Assembly: GCF_030814655.1 (NCBI RefSeq)
Contig: NZ_JAUSVK010000001.1
Coordinates: 1,123,043-1,187,042, forward strand
Source of the DNA: Labrys monachus
GTDB lineage: Bacteria > Pseudomonadota > Alphaproteobacteria > Rhizobiales > Labraceae
Length of the DNA stretch: 64,000 nt
Direction of reading: 5' to 3'
Part shown: piece after piece, positions 20,395-29,879 of the stretch
Position numbering within the stretch: the first letter of the stretch is position 1
How the letters are laid out: the number at the start of each line of letters is the position of its first letter
Translations under genes and position numbers: made by a program
The notes under the pieces: model-generated
The model's input: only the letters and a program-made list of their open reading frames with translations
What the model was told of the DNA's origin: nothing
Database searches by the model: none

Positions 20395-21360
20395 ATGCCT
20401 TCCCATAAGATCATCTACGACACCGATCCCGGCGTCGACGACGCCATGGCGCTGTTCTTTCTGCATTATTCGCCCGATATCGAACTCGTCGGCATCACCA
20501 CCGGGCATGGCAATGCGCCGGTCGAGACCACCACCCGCAATGCGCTCTATCTGGCGGAGCGTTTCGGCATCGATGCCCCGATCGCGCGCGGCGCGGCCGG
20601 TCCCCTGTCGGGAGAGGAGGCGCATCACGCCGCCTTCGTCCATGGCGAGAACGGTCTCGGCGGGATCGACCTGCCCGAGACCGTGGCGCTGCAGCCGATC
20701 GACCAACCGGCCCATCGCTTCATCATCGAGACGGTGCGCCGTCATCCCGGCGAGATCACCCTGCTCGCGGTCGGGCGGATGACCAATCTGGCGCTGGCCC
20801 TGCGCGAGGACCCCGGCATCGCCGGCCTGGTCAAGGCCGTGGTGATCATGGGCGGTGCCTTCGGCCACAACGGCCATGGCGGCAACGTCACGCCGGCAGC
20901 CGAGGCCAATATCCATGGCGACCCCCTGGCCGCGGACGAGATCTTCGCGGCGGACTGGCCGATCACCGCCATCGGCCTCGACGTCACCCACGAAGTGCTG
21001 ATGACGACCGACTATCTGCGGGACCTCGCGGCGGAGGCCGGCGACGTCGGCCGCTTCATCTGGGACATCTCGCGCTTCTACGAGGCTTTCTACCGCCGGA
21101 AGGGGCTCGATGGCATCTCCGTGCACGATTCCTCGGCGGCCATCTATCTCGTGGCCCCGCATCTGTTCGAGACGCGGAGGGGAGCGATCCGCGTGGTCCG
21201 CGATGGGCTGGCGTTCGGCCAGACGATCCAGAAGCCGGATCGTTTCGGCTTTCCGCCGGGCGCCTGGGACGGCCGCCCTTCGCATGCCGTCTGCACCGGC
21301 GTCGACGGGCCGGCCCTGCTCGACCTCTACCGCCGGACCCTTCGGCGCGCCGCGGCGTGA
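20395..21360 (+). CDS. Inosine-uridine-type nucleoside hydrolase
   Basis: The 321-residue enzyme should split N-ribosides into base and ribose. The calcium/ribose-binding N-terminal motif is KIIYDTDPGVDDAM (Asp9, Asp11, Asp15, Asp16). The middle region has NVTPAAEANIHGDPLAADEIF, and the late Asp is in ISVHDSSAAIYLV, all as in nucleoside hydrolases. The ATG at 20395 fits the family N-terminus. However, a TTG at 20329 has a better Shine-Dalgarno (GGAGG 4 bases before it) and would add 22 Arg-rich residues, so the true start is open. The region upstream is AT-rich and shared with the divergent gene at 20176. Confidence 0.92.
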   Translation: MPSHKIIYDTDPGVDDAMALFFLHYSPDIELVGITTGHGNAPVETTTRNALYLAERFGIDAPIARGAAGPLSGEEAHHAAFVHGENGLGGIDLPETVALQPIDQPAHRFIIETVRRHPGEITLLAVGRMTNLALALREDPGIAGLVKAVVIMGGAFGHNGHGGNVTPAAEANIHGDPLAADEIFAADWPITAIGLDVTHEVLMTTDYLRDLAAEAGDVGRFIWDISRFYEAFYRRKGLDGISVHDSSAAIYLVAPHLFETRRGAIRVVRDGLAFGQTIQKPDRFGFPPGAWDGRPSHAVCTGVDGPALLDLYRRTLRRAAA

Positions 21361-21373
21361 CCGGGCGGGGCGG

Positions 21374-22597
21374 CTACGGCCGGCTCGCCAGCCAGGCATC
21401 GATGCCCTTCGCCGCGGCGACGCCGGTGGCGAAGCAGGCCTGGAGGAGGTAGCCGCCGGTCGGGGCCTCCCAGTCGAGCATCTCGCCGGCCGCGAACAGG
21501 CCGGGATGATCGCGCAGCATGTAGCCTTCGTCGAGCGCGGAGAGGGCGATGCCGCCCGCCGTCGAGATGGCGCGCTCCAGGCCGCTCTGCCCCGTCGCGA
21601 TCAGCGGCACCTGCTTGATCAGCCGCGCGAGCGCCTCGGGCTCCGACGGCCCGTGGGCGCCGCTGGCCTCGCGCAGCAGGCTGATGGCGGCGGGCGGCAG
21701 TTTCAGCGTCTTGCGCAGATGGTTGGCGAGGGAGTGGCTGCCGCGCGGCGCCCTCAGGGCTGCGGCGACGGCGCCCTGGGTGAGATCGGGCTTGAGATCG
21801 ATCCGCAGCTTGGCCTGGCCCTGCAAAGCGATGAAGTCCCGGATCGGCCGGGACAGCGCGTAGACCGCGCCGCCTTCGAGGCCCTGCGCCGTGATCATCG
21901 CCTCGCCGCGCGTCTTCTCGCTGCCGACGGTGAGGGCGATGCGCTTGAGCGGCTCGCCGGCGAACTTGTCGCGGAAGAACGGGCTCCAGGCGATCTCGAC
22001 GCCGCTGTTGGCGGCGACGAGCGGCGTGATGTCGATGCCGCGCTTGCGCAGCAGCGGCACCCAGCCGCCGTCCGACCCGAGCCGCGGCCAGGACGCGCCG
22101 CCGAGCGCGAGCAGCGTCGCGGCGGGACGTCGCCGGAGCGTGGCGCCGTCCGGGCCGGTGAAGGTCAGCGCGCCGTCCTCGTCCCAGCCGGTCCACAGAT
22201 GGCGGCTGTGCAGCGTGACGCCGAGGCCGGCGAGCCGTCCGAGCCAGGCCCGCAGGAGAGGCGAGGCCTTGAAGCCCTCGGGAAAGACGCGCCCGCTCGA
22301 CCCCACGAAGGTCTTCTGCCCGAGATCCTCGGCCCATTGCCGGAGGGCCTCGGGAGGAAAGGCCGCGAGGGCCGGTTCCAGCGCGGCGCGTGCCGGGCCG
22401 TAGCGGGGAAGGAAGGCGGCCATGTCCTCGCCGTGGGTGAGGTTGAGGCCGCCGCGCCCGGCCATCAGGAATTTGCGCGCCGGGGAGGCCAGGCGCTCAT
22501 GGATCGAGACCCGGTGCCCCGCCTTAGCCAGCATTTCCGCGGCGATGAGCCCGGCCGGTCCCGAGCCGACGATGATGATGTCCGAATTGTCCGTCAC
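21374..22597 (-). CDS. NAD(P)/FAD-dependent oxidoreductase (HI0933-like, TIGR03862 type flavoprotein)
   Basis: The 407-residue flavoprotein starts at GTG 22597. It has the FAD-binding motif DIIIVGSGPAGLIAAEMLAKAG and the HI0933-type motif ARKFLMAGRGGLNLTH, then GSSGRVFPEGFKASPLLRAWL, ALGGASWPRLGSDG and a C-terminal FAD loop with SALDEGYMLRDHPGLFAAGEMLDWEAPTGGYLLQAC (the last in pieces near 340-385). Proteins of this type are annotated as conserved flavoproteins without known substrate. It is convergent with the nucleoside hydrolase gene, 13 bp apart. The frame extends to 22720, but the added residues are unlike the family. Confidence 0.9.
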   Translation of the reverse strand: MTDNSDIIIVGSGPAGLIAAEMLAKAGHRVSIHERLASPARKFLMAGRGGLNLTHGEDMAAFLPRYGPARAALEPALAAFPPEALRQWAEDLGQKTFVGSSGRVFPEGFKASPLLRAWLGRLAGLGVTLHSRHLWTGWDEDGALTFTGPDGATLRRRPAATLLALGGASWPRLGSDGGWVPLLRKRGIDITPLVAANSGVEIAWSPFFRDKFAGEPLKRIALTVGSEKTRGEAMITAQGLEGGAVYALSRPIRDFIALQGQAKLRIDLKPDLTQGAVAAALRAPRGSHSLANHLRKTLKLPPAAISLLREASGAHGPSEPEALARLIKQVPLIATGQSGLERAISTAGGIALSALDEGYMLRDHPGLFAAGEMLDWEAPTGGYLLQACFATGVAAAKGIDAWLASRP

Positions 22598-22718
22598 GAC
22601 GCGCCGCTGATTTTGCCTTCTCCGATGGGACGAAGGGAGGAGCGCTTGCTTGAACTGGCGAAGCGTGAACCGAGCCGGATGGCAGTCGCGCCTGCGATTG
22701 CCTATGCTCCCGCCCGTC

Positions 22719-23627
22719 ATGGCCTTTTCATTCCGCCAAATCCAGTATTTCGTCGCCGTCGCTGAAAACGGCGCGGTGTCGCGCGCCTCGCATGTGCTGT
22801 CGATCTCGCAATCGACGGTGACGGAGGCGATCCGCGAGCTTGAAGGCGATCTCGGCTTCAGCCTGTTCGACCGGCGGGCCCACGGCGTCGAACTGACGCT
22901 GAAGGGCCATCAATTCCTGCGCCATGCGCGCAAGATCCTGTCGGAGATCGCCGATGCGCGCCGGGCGCTGCGCAGCGAGGCGGCTCCGGTCGAGGGAAGG
23001 CTGGCGCTCGGGGTCACGCCGCTGGTGGCGAGCTACGTGCTGCCCGACCTTCTCGCCCGCTTCCGCCGGGCCTTCCCGCATGTGGTCGTCGAGATCGTCG
23101 AGGACGGCCGCGACTATCTCGACCATCTCCTGGTCGGGGGCGAGCTCGATGTGGCGGTGATGGTGGCCGGCGTGGAGAAGACCGCACCGGCGCTGCAGGT
23201 CGAGACCATGGAGGCTTCGCCCTACCGGCTCTGGCTGCCGATCGGCCATCGCCTCGCCGAGGCCGACCGGGTCGGCGTGGCGCAGCTCGCCGACGAGCCC
23301 TTCGTGCTGCTGGCGCTGGACGAGATCGCGCAGGCGGCCGAATATGCGTGGCGGCGCGCCGGCGTCCGCCCGCCGGTGGCGATCCGCACCCGCTCGGTCG
23401 AGGCCGCGCGGAGCCTTGTCGCGACCGGCGCCGGCGTGGCGATCCTGCCCGATTTGACCTACCGGCCCTGGTCGCTCGAGGGCGACAAGATCGAAGCGCG
23501 CGACCTCGCCGAGATCCTGCCGCCGGTGGAGGTGGTGATCGGCTGGCGCCGCGGCTCGCCTCTGGACCCGATCGCCGCCCAGTTCGTGGCGGTGGCCCGC
23601 ACCTACCGCGCAGGCCGAGGGCGCTGA
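22719..23627 (+). CDS. LysR-family transcriptional regulator
   Basis: The 302-residue regulator has an N-terminal winged helix-turn-helix (about 3-62: FRQIQYFVAVAENGAVSRAS, LSISQSTVTEAIRELE) and a periplasmic-binding-like effector domain (about 90-295). It is divergent from the flavoprotein gene at 22597, the usual position for a LysR regulator of its neighbour, with 121 bp between the starts. It could also act on the transporter operon that starts 570 bp downstream, but the repeats between make that less likely. Confidence 0.92.
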   Translation: MAFSFRQIQYFVAVAENGAVSRASHVLSISQSTVTEAIRELEGDLGFSLFDRRAHGVELTLKGHQFLRHARKILSEIADARRALRSEAAPVEGRLALGVTPLVASYVLPDLLARFRRAFPHVVVEIVEDGRDYLDHLLVGGELDVAVMVAGVEKTAPALQVETMEASPYRLWLPIGHRLAEADRVGVAQLADEPFVLLALDEIAQAAEYAWRRAGVRPPVAIRTRSVEAARSLVATGAGVAILPDLTYRPWSLEGDKIEARDLAEILPPVEVVIGWRRGSPLDPIAAQFVAVARTYRAGRGR

Positions 23628-23686
23628 CCTCCCGGGGGCGCGGGCGTCCCGCCCGCAAGAGGCGGCATGGTTGCCACGGGGTGGGG

Positions 23687-23775
23687 AGAGCGATCACCGA
23701 TCGACCTCTTCCCGCGTCGCAAGCTCTGCGTTTCCAGGAAGGCCGATCTGGTGATCGCCCTTCCAAAGTCGCGCC
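23687..23775. repeat. Repeat B, copy 1
   Basis: This palindromic module has the inner motif CGATCACCGATCGACCTCTT, then about 30 variable bases, then a GGAAGGGCGATCGGTGATC-like right arm (here GGAAGGCCGATCTGGTGATC), the inverse of the left arm. Further copies are at 25391-25468 and 29880-29970. It can fold into a long hairpin. Confidence 0.75.
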
Positions 23776-23799
23776 TCTCCCGGCAGTTGCGGCGTTTCC

Positions 23800-24032
23800 G
23801 AGAGCGGGCGTGACGCCCATATGCGCTAACTTTAGATTGATAAACGTGACATTTGGGACCCCCTCCCCCTTGTGGGGAGGGAATAGAAGGGTGGGGGTCG
23901 GGACGGCAATCTCATCGGTCGAGACTATGTCTCGACCCCCATCCCTTACCCTTCCCCGCAAGGGGGAAGGGAGACCCGAGCGTTATGCTCGTCTAAGTTA
24001 AGTTAGCGCTTATGGGCGGGACGCCCGCGCTC
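23800..24032. repeat. Repeat A, copy 1 (MITE-like, about 230 bp)
   Basis: The 233-bp unit has inverted ends of about 35 bp: the left end begins GAGAGCGGGCGTGACGCCCA and the right end read inward begins GAGCGCGGGCGTCCCGCCCA; both then read TATGCGCTAACTT or close to it. The right half (from 23916, CGGTCGAGACTATGTCTCGA, an internal palindrome) is shared almost base for base with copy 2. It has no coding capacity. The structure resembles a MITE or a rhizobial RIME-type element. Confidence 0.75.
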
Positions 24033-24057
24033 CCGGGAAGCGATTTGTCCTCGTACC

Positions 24058-24074
24058 TATCGGATTTTCCGATA
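24058..24074. promoter_or_regulatory. 17-bp palindrome upstream of ydcS, candidate operator
   Basis: TATCGG and CCGATA flank a 5-base ATTTT centre, outside the repeat elements and 125 bp before the ydcS start. It is AT-rich compared with the neighbouring DNA. The regulator is unknown; the LysR protein at 22719 is one option. Confidence 0.3.
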
Positions 24075-24198
24075 CCGCCAATCTCTCGAATGATGTGGCG
24101 TCGCGCACGAGGTCGAGTCATGCTGCGCGTCAGCCGAGCGAAGGTGGTCCTCGTCGCGACTCTGCAGCATCCGCCCGACGGCAAACAGGGGGAACATC

Positions 24199-25341
24199 AT
24201 GTCGAAGCTGAAACTGATCGTCATGCTCGCGGGCGTTGCGGCATTGGCGGTACCGGCCCTCGCCAAGGATCTCGGCAAGGGTGAGGGGGAAGTCGATATC
24301 GTCGCCTGGCCCGGCTATATCGAGCGCGGCGACACCGACAAGAATTATGACTGGGTCACCGATTTCGAGAAGAAGACGAGCTGCAAGGTCAATGTGAAGA
24401 CTGCGAGCACCTCGGACGAGATGGTCGCGCTGATGAACGAGGGCGGCTACGACCTCGTCACCGCATCGGGCGACGCCTCGCTGCGCCTCGTCGCCGGCAA
24501 GCGGGTGCAGGAGATCGACACCGCGCTCATCCCGAGCTGGAAGACGGTGGACGAACGGCTTCAGAACGCGCCGTGGCACACCGTCGGCGGCAAGCATTAC
24601 GGCGTGCCCTACCAGTGGGGCCCCAACGTCCTGATGTACAACACAGACGTGTTCAAGGAAGCGCCCAAGAGCTGGAGCGTGGTCTTCGAGGAGCAGAAGC
24701 TGCCGGACGGCAAATCCAACAAGGGCCGTGTCCAGGCCTATGACGGGGCCATCTACATCGCCGATGCCGCGCTCTACCTGATGAGCAAGAAGCCGGAGCT
24801 CGGCATCAAGGATCCCTATGAACTCAACGAGGACCAGTACAAGGCGGCTCTGGAACTCCTGCGCCAGCAGCATGCGCTGATCCAGCGCTACTGGCACGAT
24901 GCCAATGTGCAGGTCGACGACTTCAAGAACGAAGGCGTCGTCGCCTCCGGCTCCTGGCCGTTCCAGGTCAATCTGCTGCAGTCCGACAAGAAGCCGGTCG
25001 CCTCCACCATTCCCCAGGAGGGCGCGACGGGCTGGGCCGACACCACCATGATGGCGGCGGATGCGGCGCATCCGAATTGCGCCTATATGTGGCTCGAACA
25101 TTCGCTCGAGCCGCAGGTCCAGGGCGATGTCGCCGCCTGGTTCGGCTCGCTGCCCTCGGTTCCCGCTGCCTGCAAGGCGTCCAAGCTCCTGACCGACACC
25201 GGCTGCCAGACCAACGGCTACGACAATTTCTCCAAGATCCGCTTCTGGAAGACGCCGATCGCCAAATGCACGACGCAGGGGACCTGCGTGCCCTATTACC
25301 GCTGGGTCACCGACTATATCGCCGTCCTCGGCGGCCGGTAG
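24199..25341 (+). CDS. ydcS: Putrescine-type ABC transporter substrate-binding protein YdcS
   Basis: The 380-residue periplasmic protein has a signal peptide (about 1-22, ending ALAVPALA) and a polyamine-binding fold. Segments EVDIVAWPGYIERGDTDKNY, MNEGGYDLVTASGDASLRL, KSNKGRVQAYDGAIYIADAAL, VQGDVAAWFGSLPSVP and a C-terminal DYIAVLGGR match E. coli YdcS from memory. GGGGA precedes the ATG. YdcS binds putrescine; E. coli YdcS is also reported to have polyhydroxybutyrate synthase activity. It heads the operon but is separated from the ATPase by 248 bp of repeat DNA, unlike the tight spacing of the following genes. Confidence 0.93.
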   Translation: MSKLKLIVMLAGVAALAVPALAKDLGKGEGEVDIVAWPGYIERGDTDKNYDWVTDFEKKTSCKVNVKTASTSDEMVALMNEGGYDLVTASGDASLRLVAGKRVQEIDTALIPSWKTVDERLQNAPWHTVGGKHYGVPYQWGPNVLMYNTDVFKEAPKSWSVVFEEQKLPDGKSNKGRVQAYDGAIYIADAALYLMSKKPELGIKDPYELNEDQYKAALELLRQQHALIQRYWHDANVQVDDFKNEGVVASGSWPFQVNLLQSDKKPVASTIPQEGATGWADTTMMAADAAHPNCAYMWLEHSLEPQVQGDVAAWFGSLPSVPAACKASKLLTDTGCQTNGYDNFSKIRFWKTPIAKCTTQGTCVPYYRWVTDYIAVLGGR

Positions 25342-25349
25342 GATACCCT

Positions 25350-25576
25350 GAGAGCGGGCGTCTCGCGCCTATGCGCTGACTTCGGCCCGTGATTGGAGGG
25401 TCGATCACCGATCGACCTCTTCCTTTCCGGCAGTCTCGGCGTTTCCAAGAAGGGCGATCGGTGATCGGTCGAGACTATGTCTCGACCCCCATCCCTTCCC
25501 CGCAAGGGGGAAGGGAGACCCGAGCATTGCACCCGGCTAAGTTAAGTTAGCGCATATGGGCGGGACGCCCGCGCTC
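25350..25576. repeat. Repeat A, copy 2, with repeat B inserted inside the ydc operon
   Basis: The 227-bp unit has the same inverted ends as copy 1 (left GAGAGCGGGCGTCTCGCGCC, right GGGCGGGACGCCCGCGCTC). Its right half matches copy 1 from CGGTCGAGACTATGTCTCGA onward. Its left half differs and contains repeat B copy 2 (25391-25468). It starts 9 bp after the ydcS stop and ends 14 bp before the ydcT start, thus within a transcription unit. Confidence 0.75.
25391..25468. repeat. Repeat B, copy 2
   Basis: The left arm is GGGTCGATCACCGATCGACC and the right arm AGGGCGATCGGTGATCGG, inverted to each other, so the transcript can fold into a long hairpin. It sits in the middle of repeat A copy 2. Confidence 0.7.
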
Positions 25577-25589
25577 CCAGGAAGCTTCC

Positions 25590-26627
25590 ATGCCTTCTTC
25601 CTTCCCCCTTTCGGCCGCGGCCGTCTCCTTTCGCGGCGTCGAGCGCCATTTCGGTGCCGTTCGGGCCGTCGACGGTGTCGATCTCGACATCGCCCCCGGC
25701 GAGTTCTTCGCCATGCTCGGCCCTTCCGGCTCGGGCAAGACGACGTGCCTGCGCCTGATCGCCGGCTTCGAGCAGCCGACGGCGGGGCATATCGAGATCT
25801 TCGGCGAGACCGCTGAGGGCGTTCCCGCCTATCGCCGGCCGGTGAACACCGTCTTCCAGGATTATGCGCTGTTCCCGCATTTCAATATCCTCGACAATGT
25901 CTGCTACGGCCTGATGATACGCGGCATCGGCAAGGCCGAGCGCCACCGGCAGGGCCGGGAGGCGCTGGCCATGGTCAAGCTCTCCGGCATGGAGCAGCGC
26001 CGGCCCGGCCAGCTCTCGGGCGGGCAGCGCCAGCGCGTCGCCCTCGCGCGGGCCCTGGTGGTGCGGCCCAAGGTCCTCCTGCTCGACGAGCCGCTCGGCG
26101 CGCTCGACCTCAAGCTGCGCGAGGAGATGCAGAGCGAGCTGAAATCGCTCCAGCGCTCGCTCGGGCTCTCCTTCGTCTTCGTCACCCATGACCAGAGCGA
26201 GGCGCTGTCGATGGCCGACCGCGTCGCCGTGTTCAACGAGGGCCGCATCGTGCAGGTCGCGAGCCCGCAGGACATCTATGAACGGCCACGCACCCGCTTC
26301 GTCGCTGATTTCGTCGGAAGCTCCAACATCATCGAGCCGGCGCAGGTCAAGGCCTGGACCGGCATCGACCGGCCGGCGAGCCTGCGGCCGGAAAAGATCG
26401 CGCTGCTGGCCGAAGGCGCCTCGCCGGCAGCCGATGCGATCACGCTGACGGGCACCGTCGCCCAGGTGCTCTATCATGGCGCGGTCAACCGCGTGGAGAT
26501 CGCAACCGAGGGCGGCGGCAGGCTGCTGGCGACGGTCGCCGCCGCGTTCGCGGCGGCGGATGCGTCCGGCGCGCCGGTCCGGGCGAGCTTTTCGCGCCGC
26601 GCGCTCCATGTCATGGAGGGCCCGTGA
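25590..26627 (+). CDS. ydcT: Putrescine-type ABC transporter ATP-binding protein YdcT
   Basis: The 345-residue ATPase has Walker [10 protein letters not shown] (44-52), Q-loop [12 protein letters not shown], signature LSGGQRQR, Walker [12 protein letters not shown], switch [14 protein letters not shown] and a TOBE-type C-terminal domain (about 245-340, SLRPEKI). It is of the PotA/YdcT group that energises polyamine importers. The permease gene overlaps its stop (GTGATG). It follows repeat A copy 2 by 13 bp, so its ribosome-binding region lies at the element edge (TCCCAGGAAGC). Confidence 0.92.
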   Translation: MPSSFPLSAAAVSFRGVERHFGAVRAVDGVDLDIAPGEFFAMLGPSGSGKTTCLRLIAGFEQPTAGHIEIFGETAEGVPAYRRPVNTVFQDYALFPHFNILDNVCYGLMIRGIGKAERHRQGREALAMVKLSGMEQRRPGQLSGGQRQRVALARALVVRPKVLLLDEPLGALDLKLREEMQSELKSLQRSLGLSFVFVTHDQSEALSMADRVAVFNEGRIVQVASPQDIYERPRTRFVADFVGSSNIIEPAQVKAWTGIDRPASLRPEKIALLAEGASPAADAITLTGTVAQVLYHGAVNRVEIATEGGGRLLATVAAAFAAADASGAPVRASFSRRALHVMEGP

Positions 26628-27568
26628 TGACGGTGGCCGTGCCCGCCGCGCCGCGGGAGAGCATCCTGCGGCACCTGTCCGACGTGCTGGTCGCCCGGCG
26701 GGGGCTCTACCTCATGCTGCTGCTGGTGCCGCCGCTCCTGTGGCTCGGCATCGTCTATCTCGGCTCGCTGTTCGCGCTTCTCGCCCAGAGCTTCTTCTCG
26801 ATCGACGAATTCTCCGGCACCATCATCCGCGAGCCGACGCTCAAGACCTATGGCGAACTGCTCTCGCCGGCCAATCTGGACATCATCGAGCGCACGGTGC
26901 TGGTCTCGGCGATCGTGACGCTGCTGTCGGCGCTGATCGCCTTTCCGATCGCCTACTACGCCGCCCGCTATGCACGGGGACGCCTCAAGGCCGTCTTCTA
27001 CCTGGCGGTGATGATGCCGCTGTGGTCGAGCTATCTCGTCAAGGTCTATGCCTGGAAGCTGCTGCTGGCGAAGGAGGGCGTCGTCGGCTGGGTGATGGAG
27101 CGGCTCGGCCTCGCCGGCCTGCTCGATGCATGGCTCGCCGCGCCGCTCGTCGGCGGCCCTTCGCTGTCGGTGAGCTATACCGGCATGGTGCTGGTGTTCC
27201 TCTATCTGTGGACGCCCTTCATGATCCTGCCCGTGCAGGCGGCGCTCGAACGGGTGCCGGTGTCGCTGATCGAGGCCTCCGGCGACCTCGGGGCGAGCCC
27301 GCGCCAGACCTTTCGGCGCGTCATCCTCCCGCTCGCCTTTCCCGGCGTCGTCGCCGGCGCGATCTTCACCTTCTCGCTGACGCTGGGCGACTACATCGTG
27401 CCGCAGATCGTCGGGCCGTCCTCGCTGATCCTCGGCCAGGTCGTCTACACCCAGCAGGGTACGGCCGGAAACATCCCGCTCGCTGCCGCCTTCTCGGTGG
27501 TGCCGGTGGTGATCATGGGGCTGTTCCTCGCCGCGGCCAAGCGCATGGGGGCCTTCGATGCGCTGTGA
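26627..27568 (+). CDS. ydcU: Putrescine-type ABC transporter permease YdcU
   Basis: The 313-residue protein has about six membrane helices (near 30-55, 90-115, 125-145, 180-205, 235-260, 285-305). It carries the EAA loop [20 protein letters not shown], which contacts the ATPase, followed by [14 protein letters not shown]. The order ATPase, permease, permease is that of ydcTUV. A GTG at 26624, overlapping the previous stop, could also serve as start. Confidence 0.92.
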   Translation: MTVAVPAAPRESILRHLSDVLVARRGLYLMLLLVPPLLWLGIVYLGSLFALLAQSFFSIDEFSGTIIREPTLKTYGELLSPANLDIIERTVLVSAIVTLLSALIAFPIAYYAARYARGRLKAVFYLAVMMPLWSSYLVKVYAWKLLLAKEGVVGWVMERLGLAGLLDAWLAAPLVGGPSLSVSYTGMVLVFLYLWTPFMILPVQAALERVPVSLIEASGDLGASPRQTFRRVILPLAFPGVVAGAIFTFSLTLGDYIVPQIVGPSSLILGQVVYTQQGTAGNIPLAAAFSVVPVVIMGLFLAAAKRMGAFDAL

Positions 27569-27580
27569 TCGGGAGCACCC

Positions 27581-28384
27581 ATGACGAGCCGCTCGCCCCT
27601 TGCCCTGCGCATAGCCGCCGGCGCCGGCCTGGTGTTCCTGCATCTGCCGCTGCTGTTCATCATCCTCTACGCCTTTACCAGCGAGGAGCGCAGCTACCAG
27701 TTCCCGCCGCCCGGCTATACGCTGAAATGGTTCGCCGTGGCCTGGAACCGGCCGGATGTGTGGGCCGCGCTCGGCCTGTCGGTGCGGGTCGGCCTGGCGT
27801 CGACCGCGGTCGCCCTCGTCCTCGGCACGCTGGCGGCGGCGGCCCTGTCGCGCAGCCGCTTCTTCGGGCGCGAGGCGATCTCCCTGCTGCTGATCCTGCC
27901 GATCGCCCTGCCGGGCATCATCACCGGCATCGCCCTGCGTTCGGCCTTCAGCCTCGTCGAGATTCCCTTCTCCTATTGGACCATCGTGCTCGGCCACGCC
28001 ACGTTCTGCATCGTCGTCGTCTACAACAATGCCGTGGCCCGTTTCCGGCGCCTGTCGCCCTCGCTGGTCGAGGCTTCCATGGACCTCGGGGCGGACGGCT
28101 TCCAGACGTTCCGCCATGTCGTGCTGCCGTCGATCGGCACGGCCCTGCTCGCCGGCGGCATGCTGGCCTTCGCCCTGTCCTTCGACGAGGTGATCGTCAC
28201 CACCTTCACCGCCGGGCAGCAGCAGACCCTGCCGATCTGGATGCTGGGCGAGTTGATCCGGCCTCGCCAGCGCCCGGTCACCAACGTCGTCGCCGTCATC
28301 GTCATCCTGGTGACGGCTCTGCCCATCCTCGCCGCCTATTACCTGACGCGCGAGGGCGAGAACATCGCCGGTTCCGGCAAATAG
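27581..28384 (+). CDS. ydcV: Putrescine-type ABC transporter permease YdcV
   Basis: The 267-residue second permease has about six helices. N-terminal [18 protein letters not shown] matches PotC/YdcV proteins, and the EAA loop is [37 protein letters not shown] is a typical late segment of this permease class. It lies 12 bp after ydcU and 23 bp before the dehydrogenase gene, so importer and enzyme are in one operon. Confidence 0.92.
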   Translation: MTSRSPLALRIAAGAGLVFLHLPLLFIILYAFTSEERSYQFPPPGYTLKWFAVAWNRPDVWAALGLSVRVGLASTAVALVLGTLAAAALSRSRFFGREAISLLLILPIALPGIITGIALRSAFSLVEIPFSYWTIVLGHATFCIVVVYNNAVARFRRLSPSLVEASMDLGADGFQTFRHVVLPSIGTALLAGGMLAFALSFDEVIVTTFTAGQQQTLPIWMLGELIRPRQRPVTNVVAVIVILVTALPILAAYYLTREGENIAGSGK

Positions 28385-28407
28385 CAACCAGAGAGGGAGT
28401 GCTCGCC

Positions 28408-29838
28408 ATGCTCGACACCAAGATGCTGATCGGATCCCGGTTCATCACCGGGACGGAATCGCCTGAAAAAGTGCTCAATCCCAAGACCGAGGAAACGCTG
28501 ATCGATTTGCCGGAGGCCTCGGTCGAGCAGGTGGACGCTGCGGTGGAGGCCGCCGACAAGGCCTTCGCCGCGTGGTCCCGCACGACGCCCGGCGAACGCT
28601 CGGCCCTGCTGCTCAAGCTCGCCGACGCGATCGAGAAGGAAGCCGAGGGCTTCGCCACGCTGGAGGCCCTCAATTGCGGCAAGCCGCGTATCCGCGTGCT
28701 GCAGGACGAGATCCCCACCATCGTCGACTGCTTCCGCTTCTTCGCCGGGGCGGTGCGCAACATGCACGGCCTGGCGGCCGGCGAATATCTGCCCGGACAC
28801 ACCTCGATGATCCGGCGCGACCCGATCGGCGTGGTCGGCTCGATCGCGCCGTGGAACTATCCACTGATGATGGCGGCCTGGAAGCTCGCCCCCGCGCTCG
28901 CCGGCGGCAATACCATCGTGATCAAGCCCTCGGAGCAGACGCCGCTCACCATGCTCAAGCTGGCGACCCTGATCGCGGAGATCTTCCCCGAGGGAGTGGT
29001 CAATGTGGTGGTGGGGCGCGGCGAGAGCGTCGGCAACGCCCTGATCAACCATCCGAAGGTGGCGATGGTGTCGCTGACGGGCGACGTCGCCACCGGCAAG
29101 AAGGTGCTGCAGGCCGCCTCAAGGACGATCAAGCGCACCCATCTGGAACTGGGCGGCAAGGCGCCGGTGATCGTCTTCGACGACGCCGACATCGATGCGG
29201 TGGTCGAGGGCGTGAAGGTCTTCGGCTATTACAATGCCGGGCAGGACTGCACGGCCGCCTGCCGGATCTATGCCGGCAGCAAGGTCTACGACAATCTCGT
29301 CGCCGACCTGTCCGCCGCGGTGAAGAGCCTCAAATACAACCAGCCCAACGACGACGACAACGATATCGGCCCGCTGATCTCGGCCCGCCAGCGTTCGCGC
29401 GTCGCCTCCTTCGTCGAGCGGGCGACCGAACACAAGCACATCCATGTCACCGCCGGCGGCCATCAGGAACCGGGCAGGGGCTTCTTCTACGAGCCGACCG
29501 TGGTCGCCGGGGCGCTGCAATCGGACGAGATCGTGCGCCGCGAGGTGTTCGGCCCGGTGGTTTCGGTGACGCGCTTCGACGATGTCGACCAGGCGGTGGC
29601 CTGGGCCAATGATTCCGACTACGGGCTCGCCTCGTCGGTGTGGACGCGCGACGTCTCGAAGGGGATGCAGACGGCCTCCCGGCTGCAATATGGCTGCACC
29701 TGGGTGAACTGCCACTTCATGCTCACCAACGAGATGCCGCATGGCGGCGTCAAGTCCTCGGGCTACGGCAAGGACCTGTCGATGTATGCGCTCGAGGACT
29801 ACACGGTGGTGCGCCATGTCATGGTGAAGATGGGGTAG
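28408..29838 (+). CDS. patD: Gamma-aminobutyraldehyde dehydrogenase
   Basis: The 476-residue NAD-dependent enzyme oxidises 4-aminobutanal, made from putrescine by transamination, to GABA. NAD-binding residues are in [19 protein letters not shown]. Glu247 is in LELGGKAP and the nucleophile Cys281 in [13 protein letters not shown]. The C-terminus [20 protein letters not shown] is close to that of E. coli YdcW/PatD, as are ALNCGKP and [14 protein letters not shown]. The ATG at 28408 follows GAGAGGGAG. The gene ends the ydcSTUV operon. No putrescine aminotransferase gene (patA) is in the window. Confidence 0.93.
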   Translation: MLDTKMLIGSRFITGTESPEKVLNPKTEETLIDLPEASVEQVDAAVEAADKAFAAWSRTTPGERSALLLKLADAIEKEAEGFATLEALNCGKPRIRVLQDEIPTIVDCFRFFAGAVRNMHGLAAGEYLPGHTSMIRRDPIGVVGSIAPWNYPLMMAAWKLAPALAGGNTIVIKPSEQTPLTMLKLATLIAEIFPEGVVNVVVGRGESVGNALINHPKVAMVSLTGDVATGKKVLQAASRTIKRTHLELGGKAPVIVFDDADIDAVVEGVKVFGYYNAGQDCTAACRIYAGSKVYDNLVADLSAAVKSLKYNQPNDDDNDIGPLISARQRSRVASFVERATEHKHIHVTAGGHQEPGRGFFYEPTVVAGALQSDEIVRREVFGPVVSVTRFDDVDQAVAWANDSDYGLASSVWTRDVSKGMQTASRLQYGCTWVNCHFMLTNEMPHGGVKSSGYGKDLSMYALEDYTVVRHVMVKMG

Positions 29839-29879
29839 TGTGCCCCTCCGAGCCTTCCCGCGGCGAGTGGGCCACGCGA

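Larger units (their letters stand above)
23628..24198. other. Intergenic repeat region upstream of the putrescine operon
   Basis: No gene is seen. From left to right it holds a hairpin 13 bp after the LysR stop (23640-23656, GCGGGC/GCCCGC), which matches the end of repeat A in inverted form; a copy of repeat B (23687-23775); a copy of repeat A (23800-24032); and a 17-bp palindrome, TATCGGATTTTCCGATA, at 24058-24074. The rest is the leader of ydcS. Confidence 0.7.

Noticed and set aside
26476-28407. A frame that runs open from 26476 into the aldehyde dehydrogenase, seeming to give a 1120-residue protein
   Set aside because: The first 644 residues are Arg/Pro-rich out-of-frame readings of ydcT, ydcU and ydcV; the dehydrogenase has its own ATG and Shine-Dalgarno at 28408.
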